Of a DNA stretch of 64,000 bases, positions 54,206 through 62,574 are shown one piece after another. The number at the start of each line of letters is the position of its first letter. Position 1 is the first letter of the stretch. Location of the stretch: contig NZ_JABGNA010000002.1 of assembly GCF_013149275.1 (NCBI RefSeq), positions 62,001 through 126,000 of the forward strand. Reading direction: 5' to 3'. Under the pieces are notes generated by a model. It saw nothing but the letters and a program-made list of their open reading frames with translations. It was not told where the DNA came from and did no database searches. The position numbers were made by a program, and so were the translations under genes. The stretch is from Mucilaginibacter sp. SG564. GTDB taxonomy: Bacteria; Bacteroidota; Bacteroidia; Sphingobacteriales; Sphingobacteriaceae.

Positions 54206-54356
54206 AAAAAAACTTTTTAAACCTTGAATTTTAACAAATTTTGGGGCGAAAATGACATAAAAACTGCCCAAAATTTATTCAAAACATCCATTTTAACACT
54301 TTTTAACAAATTTCAGCGCTGTTTTGGCATGTTTTTAAAACTTTAAAAAGTATTAA
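54206..54356 (+). repeat. 151-nt AT-rich element, copy 2
   Basis: This is the plus-strand counterpart of 29139-29289. It shares AAAAAAAC and TTTTAAACC at the start, TTTTAACAAATTT twice, CTTTTTAACAAATTTCAGC, and the AAGTATTAA end. It is followed by no gene on its strand. Together with 54357-54864 (family-D repeat, family-A repeat) it fills a 735-nt gap without a gene. Confidence 0.65.
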
Positions 54357-54580
54357 AAAATTGACTTTCAAATAACTACACACCAAACGATCGGTTTTTG
54401 GACTTATTTTTCTTTAAACCAAACAGCCCGGATGCCTGGTAAAAGACACCCGGGCTGCCGGTTGGATATAAATATACGAAATTTTGGGCGGAAGTGGAAA
54501 TGCCCTCATCTACTCATCCGACCATCGTTACGCTTGGTCATCCTCTCTTCGCCTTTGGCGGAAAGAGGGGAATACTTTCT

Positions 54581-54675
54581 GCGCGTCATTGAAGCACAGA
54601 GTGGCAATCCCTAACTTTACAGAGTCGCTCTGCTTATCGGGGATTGCCACGTCGTTCCTCCTCGGAATGACGCGC
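54581..54675. repeat. Intergenic palindromic repeat, family A
   Basis: The ends GCGCGTCATT and GGAATGACGCGC are inverted repeats; the core TGGCAATCCCTAAC is mirrored by GGGGATTGCCACG. A close relative is 15851-15938. Confidence 0.8.
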
Positions 54676-54685
54676 GGGGAGCTCC

Positions 54686-54747
54686 AACCCTCTTTCCAGC
54701 GAAGCTGAAGAGAGGGTCGCCCAGCAAAGCGTGGCCGGGGTGAGTCG
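54686..54747. repeat. Intergenic repeat, family D
   Basis: It matches 27051-27110 (AACCCTCTTTCC, GAAGAGAGGGT, TGAGTCG). The nearby 54539-54570 is an inverted related segment (CTCTCTTCGCCTTTGGCGGA). Confidence 0.7.
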
Positions 54748-54864
54748 TATGCAGCGGGCTTTGAGTCACCCGGCTAAACCCCTTCCTCTCCTTCCCGAGG
54801 GAAGGAATCGCACGTGCTTCTGCTTTTTTCTATAAACTTTGAACTTAAAAATTCAGTCTCCCAA

Positions 54865-55506
54865 CTAAATCCCCACACCAACCAAATGCTCTGGTAACGC
54901 TATATCCCGGCTTAACTCATCGGCTATGGGCGCCATACGGCCGTTTTGCAGCGGGATCAAGCCCGACCAGATGGGCAGCGACTGGTCCTCTTCATCATCA
55001 ACCGGCATACCGGTACGGAGCTTGGCCGATGCTTCATTGATGCTGAAAGCTAAAGCCGTGGTTTTGCGCACTTCATTTTCTTTTATCGGCCGCAGGTAAT
55101 CCCAGCTGCCGGGTACAATTTTATCGGTGAGCCATTTAAAGGCTTCTATCTTATCCTGCACCCTTTCTACCTTTTCGGCTTGTGCAAATATCACTACCGA
55201 GCGGTAATTCACGGAGTGGTGAAAAGCTGATTTGGCCACAACCAGGGCATCCATTAGGGTTACGGTGATACATACCGGGATACCTTTTTCCAGTTCGCGG
55301 ATAAAGTGGCTGCCTACCGAGCCGTGGATATAAATTTTATCCCCATACCGCACAAAAGCCGTAGGAATCGAAAACGGCTTGTTTTCAAACGAATAGCTGA
55401 TGGTGCAATAAAGCGCCTCGTCTAATATACTATGGATGGTTTCCGGTTCATAATTGGCCCTTTTGGCCGACCGGCTTGGAATGAGATGTGATTTTTGGGT
55501 TGCCAT
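54865..55506 (-). CDS. Pyridoxamine 5'-phosphate oxidase-like flavin protein
   Basis: The 213-residue protein has the split-barrel FMN-binding fold of the pyridoxamine-phosphate oxidase family, in the NimA/PNPOx-like branch. Segments include SYSFENKPFSIPTAFVRYG, KIYIHGSVGSHFIREL and the central FHHSVNYRSVVIF. It is divergent from a MocR-type regulator, as is usual when these flavin proteins are its target. It might oxidise or bind B6 vitamers, but a nitroreductase-like role is also possible. Confidence 0.88.
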   Translation of the reverse strand: MATQKSHLIPSRSAKRANYEPETIHSILDEALYCTISYSFENKPFSIPTAFVRYGDKIYIHGSVGSHFIRELEKGIPVCITVTLMDALVVAKSAFHHSVNYRSVVIFAQAEKVERVQDKIEAFKWLTDKIVPGSWDYLRPIKENEVRKTTALAFSINEASAKLRTGMPVDDEEDQSLPIWSGLIPLQNGRMAPIADELSRDIALPEHLVGVGI

Positions 55507-56006
55507 TGTTTTTATTTATCTATTTAATGATCAATTGTTTATAAACAGCCGCGCTTACCGGTTACAGAAAGCGAGGATATGATTAATGCTCTTTTGTCCA
55601 CGAGGAGGCTCTCCCAGTATACGTTTACCCAGGGTTATTGCCGGATTTAAACACCTCCTGATCACTTTCAGGAGCCCCGTAGGGTATAATTGAAGCAGAT
55701 GTGATTCCTGAGTTACCATACTTTTGTTTGTTTAAATCCCCACTTGAGCGGGCAATAGCCCATCTGTTTAAATTTCCGCCATCTTTTCCCCTCTTGAGAG
55801 GGGGCGCGTAGGCCTTAGTTGTGGCAGGGGTGTGTTATTAACCGTTTTTTCGCCTTGATGAACACACCCCTCCGCCCCTCTCAAGAGGGGATTCGCACTA
55901 ATCCACCGTTCTTTAATCTGTCTTCCATTTTGTTTTTTATAAAATTATACCTTTATTGGATCACCATAATCATCCAATTTTTATAAAACGGATAGTCCAG
56001 TTTGTT
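55507..56006. promoter_or_regulatory. Divergent control region between the flavin protein and MocR genes
   Basis: The 500-nt gap holds the long hairpin repeat at 55787-55891. I see no obvious direct repeats of the MocR type, although direct or inverted sites could be present in the 55890-56006 segment. No further gene is evident. Confidence 0.4.
55787..55891. repeat. Long inverted repeat (CCCCTCTTGAGAGGGG)
   Basis: TCCCCTCTTGAGAGGGG at the left end and CCCCTCTCAAGAGGGGA at the right end are inverted repeats. An inner pair, CAGGGGTGTGTT and AACACACCCCT, also matches. It is an intergenic element of a kind frequent in this phylum. Confidence 0.8.
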
Positions 56007-57455
56007 ATGCAGATACTTTCATCGCTTTTAAATATTGATAAAAACGCTGCCCAATCGGTTTATTTACAAATTGGTAACCAGCTAATGGCGCTGATTAAGG
56101 CAGGCACTTTGCCAGCCGGGTACAGTTTACCCGGAACCCGGCAGCTGGCGCTTTTGTTAAATGTCCATCGCAAAACAGTAATACGCGCTTACGACGAATT
56201 ACTGGCGCAGGGCTGGCTCGAAAGCCAAACCGGCAGCGGTACCTTTGTAGCCCGGCACTTGCCCACCTTTAAGCCACAGCCTTTAGTTTCCGTTTCAGCA
56301 AACACCAATCAAGTGGCTGGTTTCGCCATTCATGGTGCTCCGCATTTGAATCGCAAAATAGCTAACCTGAATACCCCTCTTCACCTTGACGATGGCTTTC
56401 CGGATACTCGCCTGGCGCCGGTACTTGATCTGTCAAGGGCATACCGTACACAACTATTAACCGGCGACCCGTATATCCGCTTGGGTTATGGCGATACCCG
56501 GGGTACGGCCTGGCTGCGCGAAGAACTGGCTGTGTACCTTAATCAAACACGGGGTTTGCGTATTACGCCCAACAATATTCTTATTGTACGCGGAACGGTG
56601 ATGGGTTTGTATTTAACCTGTACCGGCTTGCTGCAGCCTGGCGATACCGTAGTAGCAGGGGACCCGGGCTGGGCCGGCGCGCAAATGAATTTTTTACAGG
56701 CAGGAGCCAATCTGGTCAAAATACCGGTTGACGACTATGGTATGGACATAGACGAGCTGGACCGCCTTTGCCGCCAACAACCGGTGCGCATGGTTTATGT
56801 AACATCGCATCACCACTACCCTACCACCGTAGCGCTGCGGGCCGATCGCCGGATACAATTGCTGGCCCTAGCTCAAAAACATGGCTTTATTATTTTTGAA
56901 GATGATTATGACTACGATTTTCACTATCAAAACAAGCCGCTGATGCCGCTTGCCAGCGCCGATGAAGCAGGTATGGTGTTGTATTGCGGTTCTTTTTCAA
57001 AAAGCATATCGCCAGTTATCCGGGTGGGATATCTTGTCGGCCCCGAAAATGTGATCACACACCTGGCCCGCCTGCGCCGTATTATCGACCGTCAGGGTGA
57101 TGCTTTACTGGAAAGCGCGGTAGCCGAGCTGTTACAAAACGGCATCATTCAGCGCCATTTGCGCAAATCGTTACGAGTGTACCGGCAACGGCACGATGTT
57201 TTTTGCGATCTGATGACCAGCCAACTGCACAATTATGTACAATTTAAAGTACCCGACGGTGGATTAGCTGTGTGGACACAATTCGATCCCCGGATTGACC
57301 TGGCAGCACTATCCCAAAGGGCCTTAAAAAAGGGTTTATTTATTGAAGGAGAGAGCAACGGCTCCAATGCTATCCGGCTTGGCTTTGCCTCATCTACCGT
57401 TGAAGATCTGCAGCTAAGTGTTGACATTCTGGCCAAATTGCTCCGGGATATTTAA
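56007..57455 (+). CDS. MocR/PdxR-type regulator with aminotransferase domain
   Basis: The product (482 aa) joins a GntR winged helix (about 1-80, with GYSLPGTRQLALLLNVHRKTVIRAYDELLAQGW) to a class-I aminotransferase-like domain. The PLP lysine is in CGSFSKSISP. Such MocR proteins sense PLP and control B6 or amine metabolism. The start is the ATG at 56007 (MQILSSLLNIDKNA); an upstream in-frame TTG at 55956 is unlikely. It is divergent from the flavin protein gene, its probable target. Confidence 0.92.
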   Translation: MQILSSLLNIDKNAAQSVYLQIGNQLMALIKAGTLPAGYSLPGTRQLALLLNVHRKTVIRAYDELLAQGWLESQTGSGTFVARHLPTFKPQPLVSVSANTNQVAGFAIHGAPHLNRKIANLNTPLHLDDGFPDTRLAPVLDLSRAYRTQLLTGDPYIRLGYGDTRGTAWLREELAVYLNQTRGLRITPNNILIVRGTVMGLYLTCTGLLQPGDTVVAGDPGWAGAQMNFLQAGANLVKIPVDDYGMDIDELDRLCRQQPVRMVYVTSHHHYPTTVALRADRRIQLLALAQKHGFIIFEDDYDYDFHYQNKPLMPLASADEAGMVLYCGSFSKSISPVIRVGYLVGPENVITHLARLRRIIDRQGDALLESAVAELLQNGIIQRHLRKSLRVYRQRHDVFCDLMTSQLHNYVQFKVPDGGLAVWTQFDPRIDLAALSQRALKKGLFIEGESNGSNAIRLGFASSTVEDLQLSVDILAKLLRDI

Positions 57456-57473
57456 ACCAATAATCAATTTCAT

Positions 57474-57552
57474 CTGTAGAGACGCATACTTGCGTCTGGT
57501 TACCAAATGAGCCTTATTACAAACCGGGAGACACAAATATGCATCTCTACAG
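57474..57552. repeat. Inverted repeat CTGTAGAGACGCA
   Basis: CTGTAGAGACGCATACTTGC at the left end is mirrored by ATGCATCTCTACAG at the right end. It lies between the MocR gene and the beta-barrel gene. The word AGAGACGCAA is also in the terminator at 41153. Confidence 0.75.
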
Positions 57553-57715
57553 AAGGGTGTAAAACCAAATTCCACAAGCAACATTTAACCTTTTAGCACG
57601 TCAATTGATAAGTTATGTATACGCTTTTGTTACAAAAGCCGTTTATAGACTAATTTATTTTAAAACAGTCGCGTGTGTAAATCAAAACTCATGCGGCATC
57701 ACCAACATCAAGATT

Positions 57716-58288
57716 ATGAAAAAATTACTATGGAGTACGGCACTACTGATAGCGGTAAGCATCGGGGCCAAAGCACAGGTTTCATTAGGTATTAAAGGCG
57801 GTGTCAATTTTTCGAAGATCAGCACCGATAATGTAAAAGAGTCGACCCTTACCGGTTACCAGGCCGGTTTATTTGCCCGTGTAGGTAATACCTGGTATTT
57901 TCAGCCCGAACTTTATTTAAGCGGTACAGGCGGTAAATTTGAATCGAGCGATAACAATACCGCTTTTAATGGTAAAGTACGATTCACTAACCTGAACGTA
58001 CCCTTGCTGATAGGCAGATCATTTGGTCAGAAAGATCTGAACTTTCGGGTAATGGCGGGTCCTATCTACACCTACCAGTTGGATGACAAGGTGAGTTTAG
58101 GCAATAACGTGAGCGGAGCCTTCGATAATTTTAATAAAAGCAATTTCGGCTACCAGGTGGGCGCCGGTGTTGATATCGGCTCCATCACAGCCGATTTGCG
58201 CTACGAAGGCGGCCTAACCAAGGTGAGCGACAGCTTTGCCAAACGCCAGAATCTTTGGGCGCTTAGTGTAGGATTTAAGATACTTTAA
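57716..58288 (+). CDS. Porin-like outer-membrane beta-barrel protein
   Basis: The product (190 aa) begins with a signal peptide (MKKLLWSTALLIAVSIGAKAQ) and continues as regular amphipathic strands: VSLGIKGGVNFSKIS, NTWYFQPELYLSG, and the terminal LWALSVGFKIL with the aromatic-to-hydrophobic end of the OmpW/OMP_b-brl_2 type. The start is the ATG at 57716, since upstream in-frame codons from 57605 give no signal. It is likely an 8-strand barrel. Function unknown. Confidence 0.88.
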   Translation: MKKLLWSTALLIAVSIGAKAQVSLGIKGGVNFSKISTDNVKESTLTGYQAGLFARVGNTWYFQPELYLSGTGGKFESSDNNTAFNGKVRFTNLNVPLLIGRSFGQKDLNFRVMAGPIYTYQLDDKVSLGNNVSGAFDNFNKSNFGYQVGAGVDIGSITADLRYEGGLTKVSDSFAKRQNLWALSVGFKIL

Positions 58289-58307
58289 GGATTAATCCAC
58301 AATAAAT

Positions 58308-58390
58308 TTGTCATGCTGAACGGAGTGAAGCATCTGTTAGCCGTTATACATAGTCCGTTAATAGATCCTTCGCTCCGCTCAGGATGACAA
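58308..58390. repeat. Intergenic palindromic repeat, family C
   Basis: TTGTCATGCTGAACGGAGTG and GATCCTTCGCTCCGCTCAGG are inverted arms, close to those of 24518-24621. Confidence 0.8.
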
Positions 58391-58408
58391 AGAAAATTTA
58401 AACCCGAA

Positions 58409-58502
58409 GTCATGCCGAACTTGTTTCGGCACCCCATCAGCAGGGTTACATACATGATGTATAACGGCCCTGTGGGATCCTGAAACAAGTTCAGGATGAC
58501 AT
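58409..58502. repeat. Intergenic palindromic repeat, family E
   Basis: GTCATGCCGAACTTGTTTCG and GAAACAAGTTCAGGATGACA form the arms of a long stem. The loop contains TACATACATGATGTATAAC. Confidence 0.8.
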
Positions 58503-58509
58503 TCTTTGT

Positions 58510-58552
58510 AAAACAAAAGCCCCGGCAGGTAACCTGCCGGGGCTTTTGTTTT
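58510..58552. terminator. Bidirectional terminator between 57716 and 58657 genes
   Basis: A perfect 20-bp stem (arm AAAACAAAAGCCCCGGCAGG) has a 3-nt loop and T-runs on both strands. Confidence 0.9.
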
Positions 58553-58565
58553 TATTTATACTTCA

Positions 58566-58646
58566 GAGCGAAGCGTGACAACCCCCGATTAGCAGAGCGG
58601 CCCTGTACAGTTAGGTATTGCCACATCGTTCCTCCTCGCAATGACG
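58566..58646. repeat. Family-A repeat, partial left end
   Basis: The right end TCGTTCCTCCTCGCAATGAC is intact. The left end (AGAGCGAAGCGTGACAA) is only weakly similar, so this copy is degraded. Confidence 0.65.
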
Positions 58647-58656
58647 TACGGGGAAT

Positions 58657-61600
58657 TTACTTCGCGTTAAACTGCAAGCCTGTTACGCCAGCTACTAAAG
58701 CCACTTGTTTTACTGGTTTGTAAATAAAATACAGCTTGTGCATCTTGCCATCTGTTACCGGGTTGATGGTTACATGGGTAAGCCCGGCTTTCTGATCGGC
58801 TGTAGGTACAGGCATGCTCCCTTTACCTACCAGCTCACCATCGGGCGCATCTAAACGAGCCTCAAAATCAAGACTTGTGCTTGGTGGTGCCTGCCAGAAG
58901 TTGGTCATGTTTACGGAGCGTACACCGGTTAAATCAATATCATCTACCTCAAACCAGCCACCGTTTTGCGGAATGATCAGCAGGTTAATGCCGTTGTATT
59001 TAAACGAGGTAAAGCCGCTTACTTTTTCGTTACCGGCAAACTGATAGTTGCTGCTCTTTAATGTTGCCACACCACGACCAGTTAAAGCTTTGATGTTTTT
59101 ACCGCCATTATCTGTATAAGCAGCTGATAATACCATGGTCGCGTTTGACTGCTTGCTGCCCGGTTTTGGCAGGATGCTACCCTCGGCTGGTAATGATTTC
59201 TTTTTATTGCCCTGGTTATTGATCGATAGTACCCAGGTAATGATCTGCTCCACATCGGCTTTCTTGATGCTTGGATGCGCAGACATCGGCACCTCACCCC
59301 AAACACCGGCGCCGCCTTTGATTACCTTTTGGATCAATTTGTTCATCGCCTTCGGGTCTTTTTTATATTTAGCCGATACTTCGGTAAATGATGGACCTAT
59401 TGATTTACCCACTTCTTTATGGCAGCTTTTGCAATCCATGCTCAGCATAATGGCTTTACCGCTATTTTCCGGCGTGGTTTGTTCTAATTGCGTTGCCGAT
59501 ACGGGCTTTTTATAATCATCAATATAATCAACAGCCACCAAAATGCGACTACGGTCAACACTGGCTGTTTTAGTACCATCGGTTACCTTAACCGCGTATT
59601 TAACCGGTACGCCTGGAAGGTAAAAAGATTTGTTACCACCGGTAAACTTTACCGTTACCTGTGGTTCTTCGTTACCGGCGTATACATTTATAGGTGTACT
59701 TTTGGTTTTGGCTCCGTGTACGTCCTTGGCGGTAACTGTAATGTTATAGCTGCCTGCTTTGGTGTATGTATAGTTTAATTCGGGAGTTGTGGTTTCTTTA
59801 GTAACCCCATTACCTAAATTCCATGAATAGGTGATGTTGTCGCCTTCGGGATCAGTTGCTTTGGCGCTTAATTTAACAACAAAGGGTAAATTACCCGACG
59901 TTTTATTTGCCTTCACCAAAGCTATTGACGGCGGCCTGTTACCACTGATATAATCGATGCGGAACAATCCGGCATCAGGGTTCTTACTGAACCAGCCGCT
60001 GCCATATTCCAAACCATATAGCCTGCCATCCGGACCTACTTCCATATCGATCATAGAGTTCGATTTCAGTTTCGGGAAAAATGGTTCCATTTTATCAAAG
60101 TCGCCTTCTGGAGTCATGCTAACCGCTTTTATCCAACCGCGCATCCACTCATAAGCCAAAAATTTGCCGTTATAATAATCGGGCAGGCGTGTCGAATCGG
60201 GATACATGTCGGTATAATAAACCGGACCGGCCATAGCGTTACGGCCGCCTGTACCTACCTGCGGAAACTCTGCCGATGCTCCATACGGGTACCATATAAA
60301 GGCAGGCTGCGCGGGTGGCAAATCGCGTAAACCGGTATTGTTGCGCGACTCATTAACCGGATGCTCCGGGTCAAACGCTGCACCGGAAGTACCAGTGGCG
60401 TAATCATAAACATGGTATGGCTTATTATCAGCCACAAAATACGGCCAGCCATAGTTACCGGCTTTACGGGCCTGGTTCACTTCGTCGTAACCCATTGGGC
60501 CGCGGGTATCCAAACTATCGTTGTGCGCGTCGGGGCCAACCTCGCCCCAGTACAGGTTACCGTTCTTTTGATCGACCGAGATACGATAAGGGTTCCTATC
60601 GCCCATTACATAAATTTCAGGACGGGTTTTTGGCGTTCCTTTCGGGAAAAGATTGCCTTTGGGAATATCATAAGTACCATCGTCATTGATCTTGATACGC
60701 ATAATTTTACCGCGCAGATCATTGGTATTACCGGCCGAGCGGCGGGCATCAAACTGGTAGTGGCCTGGCCTGTCGTCTAAAGGCGCATAACCACTGGTTA
60801 CATATTTCTGCTTTTTCTCGTCAAATGGCGTCGAGTTATCACCTGCCGAGAAGAACAATATTTTATCGGGACCCGGACCAAAGGCGATAGAACCGCCGGT
60901 ATGACAGCAGATCTCGCGCTGAGCTTTTACTTCCAGTATTACTTTCTCGGTTTTTTTGGTGATCGTATCGCCCTCAAAAGTAAATCTCGACAAGCGATTA
61001 ACCGAGCTATCAGCCGGACTGTAATAGATATAGATCCAGTGATTTTTGGCAAAGTTAGGGTCTTTAGCCAGGCCCAGCATCCCTTCTTCGGCATTTACAC
61101 CGGGAGTATGCAGGGTTTTGTAATATACATCAAAAGCGCCTACCTGTTTTACCTTTTGAGTACTGTGGTTATACAACATAATTTCGCCGCGGCGCTGTAA
61201 CACCAGGATATCAAAATTGGGCAGGATAGTCATCTCGGTAGGCTCATAAAACTTACCTGTTGATAACTGCGTTTTTCTAAACCGGTCTTCATCGGGCGGC
61301 AATTGTGTTTTAACTTTCGAATAATTGAGGTCTTTGTTGTCGCCGATGGCATATTTTATACCGCCGAGCAGCATTTTAAGATAGTCGGCATCTTTATAAG
61401 TTTCCTCGGTATGGCCAAGCTCGGTATAAAAGGCACGCCCGCCATCAAAATCATGGTACCATACCATTGGGTGATAGCCCATTCTTTTGCCTCCGGTATA
61501 GCTGCTTTCGTCAATAGTAACCAATACGTGTACATCGGGGGCCAGCGCTTTTTTAAAGCTGTAAAACTCGTCGGTATGTTTCCATACTTTGGGCAGGTGT

Positions 61601-62088
61601 TTGGTGGCCGCATTATTGTTATCAACTACATTTAAAACACCCGGCTGCACGTTAGGGCTTTTATCATGAATACCCGGGTGGTCATAAAACCAGGCGCCTG
61701 CCAAACGGCCATACCAGCCCCAGTCGTACTCGGTATCTGTAGCAGCGTGCACACCTACATAACCACCACCGGCTTGTATGTAGCGTTCAAATGCGGCTTC
61801 CTGGCGGTAGTTGAGTACATCGCCGGTGGTGCTTAAAAAAATAACGGTGGCATATTTTTTAAGATTCTCATCGGTAAACATACCGGCATCTTTAGTAGTA
61901 TCCACGTCAAATCCGTTTTCACTTCCCAGTTTCTGAACGGCTGCGATACCCGCATCAATGGAGGCATGGTGGTAGCCCATTGTTTTTGAAAATATGAGCA
62001 CACGGGGTTTACCGCGCCCGGCTATATTGAATGCAAGATAAGTGATGCAGCAACAAGCCGTAAGAAACAGAAGTAGGATTTTTTTCAT
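58657..62088 (-). CDS. ThuA-PQQ sugar dehydrogenase-PKD-cytochrome c fusion
   Basis: This 1143-residue exported protein combines four parts. A ThuA-like domain follows the signal peptide (about 28-245, with PRVLIFSKTMGYHHASI). A six-blade glucose/sorbosone dehydrogenase propeller spans about 270-700 (VLQRRGEIMLYN, GEVGPDAHNDS). Then come a PKD domain (about 715-800), a c-type cytochrome (CKSCH motif near residue 895), and a C-terminal carbohydrate-binding-like domain. It should oxidise a sugar in the periplasm and pass electrons to its own haem. The substrate is unknown. Similar fusions occur in Bacteroidota that use plant or algal glycans. Confidence 0.93.
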   Translation of the reverse strand: MKKILLLFLTACCCITYLAFNIAGRGKPRVLIFSKTMGYHHASIDAGIAAVQKLGSENGFDVDTTKDAGMFTDENLKKYATVIFLSTTGDVLNYRQEAAFERYIQAGGGYVGVHAATDTEYDWGWYGRLAGAWFYDHPGIHDKSPNVQPGVLNVVDNNNAATKHLPKVWKHTDEFYSFKKALAPDVHVLVTIDESSYTGGKRMGYHPMVWYHDFDGGRAFYTELGHTEETYKDADYLKMLLGGIKYAIGDNKDLNYSKVKTQLPPDEDRFRKTQLSTGKFYEPTEMTILPNFDILVLQRRGEIMLYNHSTQKVKQVGAFDVYYKTLHTPGVNAEEGMLGLAKDPNFAKNHWIYIYYSPADSSVNRLSRFTFEGDTITKKTEKVILEVKAQREICCHTGGSIAFGPGPDKILFFSAGDNSTPFDEKKQKYVTSGYAPLDDRPGHYQFDARRSAGNTNDLRGKIMRIKINDDGTYDIPKGNLFPKGTPKTRPEIYVMGDRNPYRISVDQKNGNLYWGEVGPDAHNDSLDTRGPMGYDEVNQARKAGNYGWPYFVADNKPYHVYDYATGTSGAAFDPEHPVNESRNNTGLRDLPPAQPAFIWYPYGASAEFPQVGTGGRNAMAGPVYYTDMYPDSTRLPDYYNGKFLAYEWMRGWIKAVSMTPEGDFDKMEPFFPKLKSNSMIDMEVGPDGRLYGLEYGSGWFSKNPDAGLFRIDYISGNRPPSIALVKANKTSGNLPFVVKLSAKATDPEGDNITYSWNLGNGVTKETTTPELNYTYTKAGSYNITVTAKDVHGAKTKSTPINVYAGNEEPQVTVKFTGGNKSFYLPGVPVKYAVKVTDGTKTASVDRSRILVAVDYIDDYKKPVSATQLEQTTPENSGKAIMLSMDCKSCHKEVGKSIGPSFTEVSAKYKKDPKAMNKLIQKVIKGGAGVWGEVPMSAHPSIKKADVEQIITWVLSINNQGNKKKSLPAEGSILPKPGSKQSNATMVLSAAYTDNGGKNIKALTGRGVATLKSSNYQFAGNEKVSGFTSFKYNGINLLIIPQNGGWFEVDDIDLTGVRSVNMTNFWQAPPSTSLDFEARLDAPDGELVGKGSMPVPTADQKAGLTHVTINPVTDGKMHKLYFIYKPVKQVALVAGVTGLQFNAK

Positions 62089-62239
62089 GGTGCTATTATA
62101 GTTGGTTTTTTTGGGTTTAATTGATCGGGAACAAGGGGCTTCGCAATCGATTACAATAATAAGTATTCGATCAAATTTATCATAAAAATATTAAGATAAT
62201 AATATCAATGCGTAAAAATGACACAATTGGAAAAGAATC

Positions 62240-62336
62240 AGGAAATTAAGAGCCAGGAATCAGGAAAAATGTATTCAATAAATGCCCATGAATTGTGTAT
62301 TAGCTTTCTTTCTTGATTCTTGGCTCTTGATTTCCT
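62240..62336. repeat. Imperfect 26-bp inverted repeat
   Basis: The left arm (62240-62265, with GAGCCAGGAATCAGGA) and right arm (62311-62336, with TCTTGATTCTTGGCTCTTGA) pair at about 23 of 26 positions. It lies between the large fusion gene and the tRNA-like unit. Confidence 0.6.
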
Positions 62337-62359
62337 GCCTTTCCTTGAAAAACCTATAA

Positions 62360-62392
62360 AAACAGCAAAGCCCCTGATGGGCAGGGGCCTTT
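62360..62392 (-). terminator. Terminator of the tRNA-like unit
   Basis: On the minus strand CAGGGG and its partner CCCCTG form the stem core, extended by flanking bases with one bulge, and followed by TTTGCTGTTTTT. It ends the transcript 34 nt after the downstream RNA. Confidence 0.65.
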
Positions 62393-62426
62393 ACTAACCA
62401 ATTATAAACCTAAATTATGAGAAGAG

Positions 62427-62541
62427 CTGTAGGAGAAGGAGTCGAACCTCCACGGAGTGGTTATTTTTATTGCTAAAAGTTTCCCAATTTCTCCGCCACC
62501 GCGACAAGGAGGTGTGTCTGCCAAAATTTCACCATCCTACA
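62427..62541 (-). tRNA. tRNA-like RNA, class II body with GUC anticodon and 44-nt variable arm (downstream copy)
   Basis: A complete cloverleaf of 115 nt. Acceptor 7 bp: TGTAGGA with TCCTACA, discriminator G73 at 62427. D arm GTG/CAC with GG in the loop. Anticodon stem CCTCC/GGTGG has one U-U mismatch; loop TTGTCGC gives anticodon GUC (62503-62505). T arm GGAGG/CCTTC with loop TTCGACT. The variable arm (62452-62495) is 44 nt with a CGGAG/CTCCG stem, far longer than usual. No CCA is encoded after G73. The body resembles tRNA-Leu; the anticodon and G73 and C38 are aspartate-type. Its function is not known to me. Confidence 0.72.
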
Positions 62542-62547
62542 GGATAA

Positions 62548-62573
62548 AAGTTCCACGACTTGCTGAGGAACTT
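62548..62573 (-). promoter_or_regulatory. Hairpin between the two tRNA-like genes
   Basis: AAGTTCC and GGAACTT form a 7-bp stem with a 12-nt loop, directly after the upstream RNA. The minus strand continues with TTATC. It may be a processing signal or weak terminator. Confidence 0.5.
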
Positions 62574-62574
62574 G

